7,018 nt of DNA from the NCBI GenBank assembly GCA_031276475.1, contig JAISMZ010000103.1, forward strand, positions 1 to 7,018, in the 5' to 3' direction. Shown here piece after piece: positions 1 through 5,833 of the stretch. Made by a program: the position numbers and the translations under genes. This stretch comes from Coriobacteriales bacterium (GTDB taxonomy: Bacteria > Actinomycetota > Coriobacteriia > Coriobacteriales > UBA8131). The notes below the pieces were generated by a model. It did no database searches and had not been told where the DNA came from. It saw only the letters and a list, made by a program, of their open reading frames with translations. Within the stretch, counting starts at the first letter, position 1; the number at the start of each line of letters is the position of its first letter.

Positions 1-542
1 CCGGAGCGCTCGTAGAGGGTCACCGCAAAACCGCGGCGGTCGAGGTCAAAGGCCGCGCTCAGGCCGCTGATGCCGCCGCCGACGACCGCGACTCGGCCGG
101 ATTTCTTTGAGGTTCTAAACTTCTTCTTCAGCGGCGTAAAACCATAACGCACGGCCGCCCGCTCCAGCTCGCCGATGTTCACGGCACCGTCGGCAGAGTC
201 GGCATCGCCAGAGTTGCCGCCGCCGCCCGAGCCGCCGCCGCCGAGGTCGCCGCCGCCCGAGCCGCCGTCGCCCCCGCTACCGCCGTCGCCCTCGCCACCC
301 CCGCAGCCCAAGCCGCGACGCACGCAGGCCTCCTGGCAGGGATGATCGCAAATCAGACAGACGATTCCCGCAAAGGGGACGCGTTTTTGCAGCTCCTGGT
401 AAGCCGCCTTAAAATCGCCAGAGCTTACCGCAGCGCAAAGTTCGGGAACATTAACATGCACCGGACAGCGGGCCGTAGTCGCCGCCGGCTCATCCTGAAG
501 GCAGTCCTCGTATTGGGCAAAAAGTCCTTTATCTACAGCCAT
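1..542 (-). CDS. GltD-like Fe-S/FAD NAD(P) oxidoreductase, N-terminal part (3' end outside window)
   Basis: First 180 residues of a protein that continues past the left edge. Residues 14-80 hold a GltD-type Fe-S region with cysteines at 14, 26, 36, 62, 65, 69, 73 and 80, including the pattern CLICDHPCQEAC. Residues 151-178 form an FAD-binding Rossmann start (VAVVGGGISGLSAAFDL, with an acidic E178 at the end of the second strand). GltD and related proteins (glutamate synthase small subunit, YgfK-like enzymes) pass electrons between NAD(P)H, FAD and Fe-S clusters. Between these two parts lies an unusual glycine-rich insert (about residues 81-119, Gly with Ser and Asp), where relatives have a short loop before the VNI-x-ELER segment, present here at 121-128. 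The ATG at 542 is chosen because the N-terminus matches the family and GGTGAG lies upstream. As the last visible gene of the mop operon it is a plausible electron acceptor for the aldehyde oxidoreductase, which lacks its own FAD domain. The substrate partner is inference. Confidence 0.85.
   Translation of the reverse strand, partial: MAVDKGLFAQYEDCLQDEPAATTARCPVHVNVPELCAAVSSGDFKAAYQELQKRVPFAGIVCLICDHPCQEACVRRGLGCGGGEGDGGSGGDGGSGGGDLGGGGSGGGGNSGDADSADGAVNIGELERAAVRYGFTPLKKKFRTSKKSGRVAVVGGGISGLSAAFDLDRRGFAVTLYERS
180..305 (-). repeat. GGC-rich low-complexity segment coding a poly-Gly linker
   Basis: The stretch is made of imperfect GGC/GGT codon runs broken by TCG, AGC and GAC, coding Gly tracts with Ser and Asp. 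It is in frame with the GltD-like gene. Repeat-rich DNA of this kind can change length by slippage in units of three, so the linker length may differ between strains. That behaviour is inference; the repeats themselves are visible. Confidence 0.7.
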
Positions 543-620
543 CACAGCTCACCGGGTTGGGGTTTGGCATCAAAAGCCGATGGGTCGGGGTCGGTGCCAG
601 GGGTCGGTGCGGTCAAACGC

Positions 621-645
621 GGCCAGGTGCGGCCAGGTGCGGCCA
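621..645. repeat. 10-bp direct tandem repeat, 2.5 copies
   Basis: The unit ggccaggtgc occurs twice in a row, followed by ggcca. It sits in the 166-bp gap between mop and the GltD-like gene, next to further GGTCGG-rich repetition at about 582-607. No function is apparent; it adds to the impression that this gap is not coding. Confidence 0.7.
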
Positions 646-647
646 TT

Positions 648-698
648 TGGAGGAGAACGAAGACGCTGGCAACCGCGCCAGGCCGTCGTTCTCCTCCA
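648..698 (-). other. Strong intercistronic stem-loop after mop
   Basis: A perfect 13-bp inverted repeat (tggaggagaacga at 648-660 and tcgttctcctcca at 686-698) encloses a second 5-bp stem (ctggc at 666-670, gccag at 677-681). It begins about 10 nt past the mop stop codon and lies before the GltD-like gene. No U-run follows on either strand, so it does not look like a standard intrinsic terminator. It more likely works as an mRNA-processing or 3'-end stability element that sets the mop level apart from the downstream gene, or as a partial attenuator. One arm reads GGAGGAG and the other CUCCUCC. Confidence 0.6.
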
Positions 699-708
699 CA
701 AATCTTTG

Positions 709-3459
709 CTAGCTCAGCGCCTCCAGCACCTTTTGCGGATAGGCGGGCAGCTCGGTTACGCGCACACCGCAGGCGTCGTAGATCGCGTTGATGACGCCGG
801 CGTGCGGTGCCGAAATCGGCATCTCGCCAACGCCGCTCATGCCCCAGGGGCCGAGCGGGCGCGGTGTCTGCTGATGGATGATGTTTATCTCATCGGGCAC
901 GTCGGCGATCTGCGGGATACCGCATTTGCGCAGGGTCGTCTGACGCTCGATGTCCTCAAAGTCCTCGGAAAGTGCCAGGCCGATGCCCTGCACCAGCCCG
1001 CCCCAGAGCTGGCCTTCCAGCACCGGGTAGTTGGCAACAACGCCGCAGTCGGAGACGATGGTCATCTTGTCCACCGTGGTCTTGCCGCTCAGCGTATCCA
1101 CCGAGACCTCTACCAGCAGCACACCGTACATAAAGCTGGCAAAGGGGTCGCCCTGGCCGGTCTCAACATCGGTGGCGGTCTTGGGGGCGTCCCAGCTGCC
1201 GTCAACGTGCGGGTCAAGGCCCTCGGCGATGACCTCTTTGTAGCTGCGGTAGCTGCCGTCGCCCTTATCCAACAGTTTAAGCATGTTCTCGCAGGCCACG
1301 CGGATGGCGTTACCGGTGGCTACGGTCGAGCGGCTGCCGCCGGCCGGTCCGGAGTTGGGGGTCACACGCATGTCGTTTAGCACCAGCTCTATCTTGCGAT
1401 AGTCCAGGCCGAGCGGCTTCAGTCCCTCGGTGGCGGCGGTCAGCGCGCCCATGTCAGCACCCTGGCCGTGATCCTCCCAGGAGACGCCCAGCTTCATGCC
1501 GTCTTCGGTTATCTCCAACCAGGCCTCGGAGTGATCGGCCCCGTCCAGGCCGCAGCCGTACTCCAAAAGCGTGACGCCTACACCGCGTTTTACCGGGCCG
1601 CCTTTGGCATTGGCCGCCTTGGCCGCCTCTTTGGCCTTCTGGTAGATCGGGCGCAGGGTGTCGATGGCCTGCGGATAGGAGATGACGTCGGGGTCGGAGC
1701 CGGTGGGCGTCTTGGAGCCCTCGCGATAGACGTTTAGATAGCGGAACTCCAGTGGATCGATGCCGGCCTTCTCGGCAAGCTCATCTATCAGCACCTCGGT
1801 GGCAAACAGGCTCTGGGGAGCGCCGTAACCGCGAAACGCCGAGCCCCAGGCGTGGTTGGTGGCCACCGTCTCGCCCTTGCCACGGATGTTGGGGATGTCA
1901 TAGCCGGCGCCGATGAACTGCTGGCCGCGCATCGTTAAGAGGTCGCCAAACTCGCAATAGGGGCCGTGGTCGACGATCCAGTGCGATTTCATGGCCACCA
2001 GCTTGCCGTCCTTATCCGCACCGTATTTTAGGTTGACGAACCAGGGGCTGCGCTTGCCGGTGTAGGTTATCTGCTGGTATTGGCTCAAGGTCAGAAAGAC
2101 CGGACGATTGGTGACCAGTGCGGCCACGCCCAGCAGACCCTCCATCGTCGGGCTGAACTTATAGCCAAAGGTGCCGCCGGCGTTGGTCTGCACAATTGCG
2201 AGCTTCTCGGCGTCGATGCCCACGCCTTCAGCGACCATCAGCGCATGAAAGTGCAGGGCGATAGATTTGGAGTGGATCACCAGGCGGTCGTCTTCCTTGT
2301 AGGCGTAACCGACGTCCGGCTCCAAGGGCAGGTGTGGCTGGCGCTGGATGTAGAAGTCGTCTTCTACCACGTAGGGGAGCTTCTCAAAGAGCGGATCAAC
2401 CTCATCGCCTTTAACCACGCCGTTGGTAAAGTAGACATTGGGGGTGCCGGGATGAATCTCGATGGCGTCCGGTGCCATTGCGTCCAGGGCGTTCATATAG
2501 GCCGGCAGCTCCTCGATCTCCACCTTGACCTTCTCGGCGGCAATCTCGGCAATCGCCGGGTTCTCGCTGAGCACCATCGCTATGGCGTCGCCAAACTGGA
2601 AGATCTTCTCGTCGCAGAGGATCGGGCGCTCCTTGCCGTCGCCGAGGTTGGCGGGGAAGGCCAGGCCGTTTATCCGGTTGGTGCCCGGCACGTCCTTGGC
2701 GGTTATCACGCGAAAGACGCCGGGAACCTTCTCGGCCTCGCGCGTGTCCACCGAGAGTATCCGCGCGTGGGAGACCTTGGCCTGCACCAGTTTGATGTGC
2801 AGCGTGTCCTCGGGCAGGGTCTTAATCACATCGTCGGCGCCAAAGTCCCAGGTGCCGGTAACCTTGGCCAGAGCCGAGGGGCGGATGGCGGCGGAGCCCA
2901 CCAGGCTCGCACCCGGCTCGATCTGCGGCCACAGTTCCTCGGCCGTCACCTCGCCGCGAATCAGTTTGGCGGCGGTTATCACAGCGTCTACCAGCGGTTT
3001 GTAGCCGGTACAGCGACAGAGGTTGCGGTTGCGCTGAAAGTGCTCGCGCACCTCCTGGCGGCTGGGGTTGCGGTTGGCGTCGAGCAGCGCCTTGGCGCTG
3101 ACGATGAAGCCGGGGGTGCAAAAGCCGCATTGGGCGCCGCCGTGTACCATCCAGGCGATCTGGATGGGGTGCAGATTATCGGCCGTGCCAATGCCCTCGA
3201 TGGTGATGATCTCCGCGTCGTTGGGCAGGCGCTCCATAGTGTAGTTGCAGGAGCGCACGGCGCGGCCGTCCCAAAGCACCGTGCAGGCGCCGCATTCGCC
3301 CAGTCCGTCGCAGCCCAGTTTGGTTCCCGTCAGCTTTAACTGGTTGCGCAAAACGGCAGCCAGGCTGGCTTCGGGATCCACCGTCAGGGTCTGCTCCACA
3401 CCGTTTATCTTCAAGCGTCTCTTGATGGTCTTCGTGTTGAGTACTGTTGTCTCAGTCAT
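709..3459 (-). CDS. mop: Molybdenum aldehyde oxidoreductase, D. gigas Mop type
   Basis: A 916-residue protein of the xanthine oxidase family that oxidises aldehydes to carboxylic acids. It has close end-to-end resemblance to Desulfovibrio gigas aldehyde oxidoreductase (907 aa, recalled from memory): two N-terminal [2Fe-2S] domains and the large Mo domain in one chain, with no FAD domain between. The first cluster has C50, C56, C59 and C71; the second has C111, C114, C148 and C150 (CGFC, CRCTGY). In the Mo part, AGGTFGYKFSP (427-437), AFRGYGAPQS (541-550) and GMSGVGEMP (873-881) are visible, the last carrying the catalytic glutamate E879. D. gigas Mop uses molybdopterin cytosine dinucleotide, probably also used here. 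The ATG at 3459 has GGAGG 7 nt upstream (3467-3471), and the upstream gene ends 48 bp away, so they are likely co-transcribed. An oddity is the one extra residue between the first two cluster cysteines. The physiological aldehyde cannot be read from the sequence. Confidence 0.95.
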   Translation of the reverse strand: MTETTVLNTKTIKRRLKINGVEQTLTVDPEASLAAVLRNQLKLTGTKLGCDGLGECGACTVLWDGRAVRSCNYTMERLPNDAEIITIEGIGTADNLHPIQIAWMVHGGAQCGFCTPGFIVSAKALLDANRNPSRQEVREHFQRNRNLCRCTGYKPLVDAVITAAKLIRGEVTAEELWPQIEPGASLVGSAAIRPSALAKVTGTWDFGADDVIKTLPEDTLHIKLVQAKVSHARILSVDTREAEKVPGVFRVITAKDVPGTNRINGLAFPANLGDGKERPILCDEKIFQFGDAIAMVLSENPAIAEIAAEKVKVEIEELPAYMNALDAMAPDAIEIHPGTPNVYFTNGVVKGDEVDPLFEKLPYVVEDDFYIQRQPHLPLEPDVGYAYKEDDRLVIHSKSIALHFHALMVAEGVGIDAEKLAIVQTNAGGTFGYKFSPTMEGLLGVAALVTNRPVFLTLSQYQQITYTGKRSPWFVNLKYGADKDGKLVAMKSHWIVDHGPYCEFGDLLTMRGQQFIGAGYDIPNIRGKGETVATNHAWGSAFRGYGAPQSLFATEVLIDELAEKAGIDPLEFRYLNVYREGSKTPTGSDPDVISYPQAIDTLRPIYQKAKEAAKAANAKGGPVKRGVGVTLLEYGCGLDGADHSEAWLEITEDGMKLGVSWEDHGQGADMGALTAATEGLKPLGLDYRKIELVLNDMRVTPNSGPAGGSRSTVATGNAIRVACENMLKLLDKGDGSYRSYKEVIAEGLDPHVDGSWDAPKTATDVETGQGDPFASFMYGVLLVEVSVDTLSGKTTVDKMTIVSDCGVVANYPVLEGQLWGGLVQGIGLALSEDFEDIERQTTLRKCGIPQIADVPDEINIIHQQTPRPLGPWGMSGVGEMPISAPHAGVINAIYDACGVRVTELPAYPQKVLEALS

Positions 3460-3490
3460 CTTAGAGCCTCCGTTCCCTTCTTTAAGTAGT

Positions 3491-3502
3491 GCGCCGAGGC
3501 GC
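3491..3502 (-). other. Short GC-rich dyad between the [4Fe-4S] gene and mop
   Basis: The self-complementary sequence gcgccgaggcgc sits just after the stop codon of the [4Fe-4S] gene. It can fold into a stem of 4-5 bp with a tiny loop. There is no following U-run, so it is not called a terminator. It may slightly modulate the mop transcript. Confidence 0.3.
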
Positions 3503-3507
3503 CCGTC

Positions 3508-3957
3508 TCAGGCCAGTTCCAGCAGGCCCTTAAATTTTGAGGCCAGCGCCTTTTTCTTGGCCAGGTTAGACTGCGTGGCACTGACGTATTCAATCGCCAG
3601 CGTTGGGCAGTACTTGGCGCACAGCGGGCTGCCGTCGCAAAGGTCGCACTTCAGGATTCGCTTTTTGGCGTAGCTGTACTCGATGTTGCCAAAGGGACAG
3701 GCATTAACGCACATCTTGCAGCCCAGGCACTTCTCGGCGTCTACGAGTACGGTGGAATTGGCGTCGCGGTAGAGCGCCTTGGACGGACAGACGTCTAAGC
3801 AGGCTGCGTCTTCGCAGTGCATGCAGGTGATTGGAACGGATATCTCGCTGTAGCCGTCCTCAAAGGTAAATACGTCAACGGCATATTTGTCACAGACGGA
3901 CTCGCAGGTGCCGCAGTCCTTGCAAAGTCTCGGTGTTATCAGCAAACTCATTGCCAT
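3508..3957 (-). CDS. Ferredoxin-like electron-transfer protein with four [4Fe-4S] clusters
   Basis: A 149-residue protein with sixteen cysteines in four cluster motifs: C12-x2-C-x2-C-x3-C22, C45-x2-C-x4-C-x3-C57-P, C77-x2-C-x2-C-x3-C87-P, and C104-x2-C-x5-C-x3-C117-P. This is the layout of HycB/CooF/FdhB-type electron-transfer subunits. There is no signal peptide or membrane segment, so it is likely cytoplasmic. It lies between a small CxxC protein and mop, and probably carries electrons from the [2Fe-2S] centres of Mop to another carrier such as the GltD-like flavoprotein (inference). The frame stays open upstream to a TTG at 4002, but the first strand of the fold begins at SLLITPRLC, so ATG 3957 or ATG 3951 is preferred. 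The only strong SD (GGAGGAGGTG, 3991-4000) is 33 nt from the ATG with a hairpin in between. The C-terminus is lysine-rich and the function of that tail is unknown. Confidence 0.88.
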   Translation of the reverse strand: MAMSLLITPRLCKDCGTCESVCDKYAVDVFTFEDGYSEISVPITCMHCEDAACLDVCPSKALYRDANSTVLVDAEKCLGCKMCVNACPFGNIEYSYAKKRILKCDLCDGSPLCAKYCPTLAIEYVSATQSNLAKKKALASKFKGLLELA

Positions 3958-3965
3958 AAGTTGCA

Positions 3966-4000
3966 ACAACGCACGGAGGTGCGTTGTCTTCACCTCCTCC
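3966..4000 (-). promoter_or_regulatory. Shine-Dalgarno plus hairpin ahead of the [4Fe-4S] gene
   Basis: On the mRNA strand GGAGGAGGTG (4000-3991) is followed by AAG and a perfect 9-bp stem with a four-base loop (ACAACGCAC, CTCC, GTGCGTTGT; 3987-3966), then TGCAACTT and the ATG at 3957. Folding removes 22 nt and brings the SD to roughly normal distance from the start. The loop CUCC is complementary to the SD core, so it could also mask the SD. The dyad could instead be a DNA-binding site. Structure is seen; regulation is inferred. Confidence 0.55.
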
Positions 4001-4054
4001 AAATCTCAGGTTTTTTCTGATTATCTCGCTTCTGCCAGTGTTTCGTGTTGGTGT

Positions 4055-4096
4055 TTAGCGAACTGCGCGAATGTAAACGCCTTTTCTTTCCGTCAT
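4055..4096 (-). CDS. Possible 13-residue leader peptide
   Basis: A tiny frame, MTERKGVYIRAVR, starts at ATG 4096 and ends in TAA. AGAGG lies 5 nt before the ATG, a fair ribosome binding site. It sits in the 130-bp gap between the small CxxC gene and the [4Fe-4S] gene, upstream of the SD hairpin. It has three arginines and no run of a single amino acid, so no classic attenuation codon is obvious. It may be chance. Confidence 0.2.
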   Translation of the reverse strand: MTERKGVYIRAVR

Positions 4097-4132
4097 GACT
4101 ACCTCTCTTTCTCGTCTCCCTTGCTGCACAAC

Positions 4133-4339
4133 TTACTTATCCTCAAGAGATCTCTCGACCTCAAGCATCTTGCCCTGTGTTAAGGCTTCACCGATGAAGA
4201 CCTTGCCACAGGTAGGACAGCGCATCAACTCCGCCTCAAAGTCTCGGTTGAGGTAGTTCAGAGTCGTCTTGCCCGGCACCAGCGCCGCGTCGCAACGCAG
4301 ACAACGCCAGCCTTCGGATCCTGCAAATTCTTCACGCAT
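4133..4339 (-). CDS. Small two-CxxC redox/zinc-knuckle protein of the aldehyde oxidoreductase locus
   Basis: A 68-residue protein with two CxxC pairs, C13/C16 in WRCLRC and C41/C44 in RCPTCGKVFI, the arrangement of a rubredoxin-like or zinc-ribbon site. The tail after residue 50 is charged and probably helical. I recall a family of small proteins called DVU_1557-type redox proteins, encoded next to Mop-like aldehyde oxidoreductases in Desulfovibrio. The size, motifs and context here fit that, but no search was made. It may carry electrons, bind metal, or assist cofactor maturation. The start at ATG 4339 follows a weak AAGGG about 6 nt upstream. It is first after a 152-bp gap behind xdhC and first of three genes running toward mop. 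Because four metal-binding cysteines are conserved in a coherent pattern and no competing frame is better, it is taken as a real gene. Confidence 0.8.
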   Translation of the reverse strand: MREEFAGSEGWRCLRCDAALVPGKTTLNYLNRDFEAELMRCPTCGKVFIGEALTQGKMLEVERSLEDK

Positions 4340-4407
4340 CGGTGCCCTTTGCGGGTTGCTTTCCTTTGGATAAATGCTACCGGGGCGGCAACACTCGTCA
4401 CGTCTCT

Positions 4408-4436
4408 ACAATAGACCCTTGCCGCAAAAAATGCAA
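4408..4436 (-). promoter_or_regulatory. Possible sigma70-type promoter for the CxxC/[4Fe-4S]/mop genes
   Basis: On the minus strand TTGCAT (4436-4431) and TATTGT (4413-4408) are separated by exactly 17 bp in the 152-bp gap behind xdhC. The -35 box matches the consensus at 3 of 6 positions and the -10 at 4 of 6, so it is modest. It would give a leader of about 60 nt before the start at 4339. I saw no clear terminator after xdhC, so read-through from the xdhC promoter is equally possible. Confidence 0.3.
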
Positions 4437-4491
4437 CTGGCTGGCCGCGAAGCTGCCCGACCATGAAGTCAGTGGCCGCCGACCGCCAACT

Positions 4492-5700
4492 TCAGCCGAT
4501 TCGCTCGATCAGCACCTGCATCATACCGCCGCAGACCATGCCGTCCTGCTCGGCGCTGTCGGTCATGTCAACGCTGTGCGTGCGCCAGGTGCTGGGGGCG
4601 CTGCCTGCGGAGGCGCCGTTGCTGCTCGCGGAGCCAGGGGCGCTGCTGCTGCTCGCGGAGCCGCCGGAGCCGGAGCCGCGTATCGTCTCGCGGGCGACCT
4701 GCATCGCCTCGGCCTCCGAACAGCCGCCGCCAATGGTTCCGGCCAGCTCGCCGGTATAGGTCATGGCCAGCTTGGCGCCGGTGTCGATGGGCACCGATCC
4801 TTCGGTGCGATAGATGGTGATCAGCGCGTCAAAATCGTCGCCGCGCCGCGCCAGCACCTCGGCGATATCCGGATCACAGGAGGCCAGCTCGCCGCCGCCA
4901 CGTTCCAGGCGCTTGACCTGGATGATCTCTGAGATTATCGAGATGGCAATCTCAAAGGGGGTCACCGCGCCGATCTTTAACCCGATGGGGGAGTGGATGC
5001 GTGCGATGCGCTCGGCGTCGTAGCCCTCGTCGCGCAGCTGGTCCATGACGATGGCCACCCGCCGCCGCGAGCCGATCATCCCCGTATAGGCCGGCTCCGT
5101 GCCCGCGAGGATCCCTCGCAGACAATCGGCGTCGTGCTTGTGCCCGCGGGTGACGATCACCACGTAGTCGGTGGCGCGCAGCTGCACGCGTTTGAACAGC
5201 TGGTCAAAGCCGTCGCAGATGATGCTGTCAGCATCGGGGAAGTTCTCCGCGTTGGCAAAGCTTCGCCGGTCATCGTAGATCAGTAGCTCAAACTCCGCCT
5301 GTTTGGCAATCGGAGCCAGCTGCGCGGCAATGTGGCCGGCCCCAAGGATGAGCATCCGGGGTTTGGTGGTGTAGTGCTCGACGAGCGTGATGGCTGCCGG
5401 GGCGGCCGAGGTGGTGTCCGCGCTCGTAACAGCGCCCGTCTCGACAGACGACTCTGCCTTCGCGTCAGTGCCGGTGGCTGCCCCCGCGTTTGTCACGATG
5501 CTGGTCACCGGGCCGCTGGCCGTCGCATCAGGTCGTGCCTCCAGTTGATTAATCTCCGCCCAGGCGCGCGCATCGTCGGCGCTCACGAGGCGCTTGCTGA
5601 TGCTGCCGTCTAAACGGTATTCCGAGACTACGGCTGCCGCAGCGCCACTCGCAAGCACATCGAGCAGCTCGCGGTAGAGTTCCTGGATGCTTTTGGCCAT
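4492..5700 (-). CDS. xdhC: XdhC/CoxI-family maturation factor for the molybdenum aldehyde oxidoreductase
   Basis: XdhC proteins bind the molybdenum cofactor, help its sulfuration and deliver it to enzymes of the xanthine oxidase family; here the client should be Mop. The ATG at 5700 is chosen over a GTG at 5706 because AAGGGAG lies 5 nt before it and overlaps the GTG. This gives 402 residues. Positions from this ATG: a Rossmann part begins with LILGAGHIA (117-125) and has TRGHKHD (184-190), GMIGSRRR (207-214) and SPIGLKIGAVTPFEIAISI (237-255), typical of XdhC. After it, not before, come the CoxI-type motifs GTIGGGCSE (321-329) and VCGGMMQVLIE (389-399). That order is unlike the R. capsulatus XdhC model. 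Two low-complexity stretches are present, Ala/Thr/Ser-rich at about 58-103 and Gly/Ser/Ala-rich at about 342-370. I recall a related family named as XdhC-type aldehyde oxidoreductase maturation factors, which would fit. It is first in the minus-strand gene run. Confidence 0.88.
   Translation of the reverse strand: MAKSIQELYRELLDVLASGAAAAVVSEYRLDGSISKRLVSADDARAWAEINQLEARPDATASGPVTSIVTNAGAATGTDAKAESSVETGAVTSADTTSAAPAAITLVEHYTTKPRMLILGAGHIAAQLAPIAKQAEFELLIYDDRRSFANAENFPDADSIICDGFDQLFKRVQLRATDYVVIVTRGHKHDADCLRGILAGTEPAYTGMIGSRRRVAIVMDQLRDEGYDAERIARIHSPIGLKIGAVTPFEIAISIISEIIQVKRLERGGGELASCDPDIAEVLARRGDDFDALITIYRTEGSVPIDTGAKLAMTYTGELAGTIGGGCSEAEAMQVARETIRGSGSGGSASSSSAPGSASSNGASAGSAPSTWRTHSVDMTDSAEQDGMVCGGMMQVLIERIG
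4621..4662 (-). repeat. In-frame 15-bp direct repeat in xdhC
   Basis: The sequence gctgctcgcggagcc is present at 4621-4635 and 4648-4662, a period of 27 bp or nine codons. It codes the repeated GSASS in the Gly/Ser/Ala-rich insert of XdhC. The spacing keeps the frame, as expected for a linker grown by duplication. Confidence 0.65.
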
Positions 5701-5736
5701 CGACACTCCCTTCTCAATTTGTGCGCTTCACTGGGT

Positions 5737-5742
5737 ATTATA
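5737..5742 (-). promoter_or_regulatory. -10 box of the xdhC promoter
   Basis: TATAAT on the minus strand, 36 bp before the xdhC ATG. It would place the transcript start near 5730 and a leader of about 30 nt with SD AAGGGAG. The -35 region (about 5760-5765) has no good TTGACA match and is taken up by a 14-bp dyad, which suggests a promoter needing an activator or controlled by a repressor. Confidence 0.55.
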
Positions 5743-5759
5743 CTCGTCTTGCGTTATCG

Positions 5760-5773
5760 CGCGACACGTCGCG
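5760..5773. promoter_or_regulatory. 14-bp dyad, candidate operator
   Basis: Perfect inverted repeat CGCGAC-AC-GTCGCG in the divergent xdhC/ispD region. It overlaps the expected -35 position of the xdhC promoter and lies about 65 bp upstream of the ispD -10 box. The size suits a dimeric regulator, but GC-rich DNA often holds such dyads by chance and no regulator gene is visible. Confidence 0.35.
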
Positions 5774-5833
5774 GCCTATCTGGGCGCTTGCGCGGCGCTG
5801 CCCGATTTGCGTTACGGTTCCGGCAAGTGCGCA

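Noticed and set aside
543..650. 34-codon minus-strand frame from an ATG near 647 ending TGATG on the GltD-like start
   Set aside because: The TGATG overlap is suggestive, but there is no SD (the bases before it are the CUCCUCC hairpin arm) and the peptide is proline-rich repeat translation.
580..1380. Long plus-strand open frame of 266 codons overlapping the end of mop
   Set aside because: It is antisense to the clearly coding 3' part of mop and has no recognisable motif. Stop-poor antisense frames are expected in high-GC genes.
2080..3339. Plus-strand open frame of 419 codons opposite mop
   Set aside because: Its sequence is a codon mirror of mop on the other strand, with no family motif or ribosome binding site. 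Mop itself has all the expected cluster and catalytic residues.
4003..4040. GATAAT near 4020 as a -10 box for the [4Fe-4S] gene
   Set aside because: No acceptable -35 box lies 16-18 bp upstream, and co-transcription with the gene before it is simpler.
4438..4491. Terminator after xdhC
   Set aside because: GGCC-rich repeats and a T-run are present on the minus strand, but I could not form a stable stem directly before the T-run.
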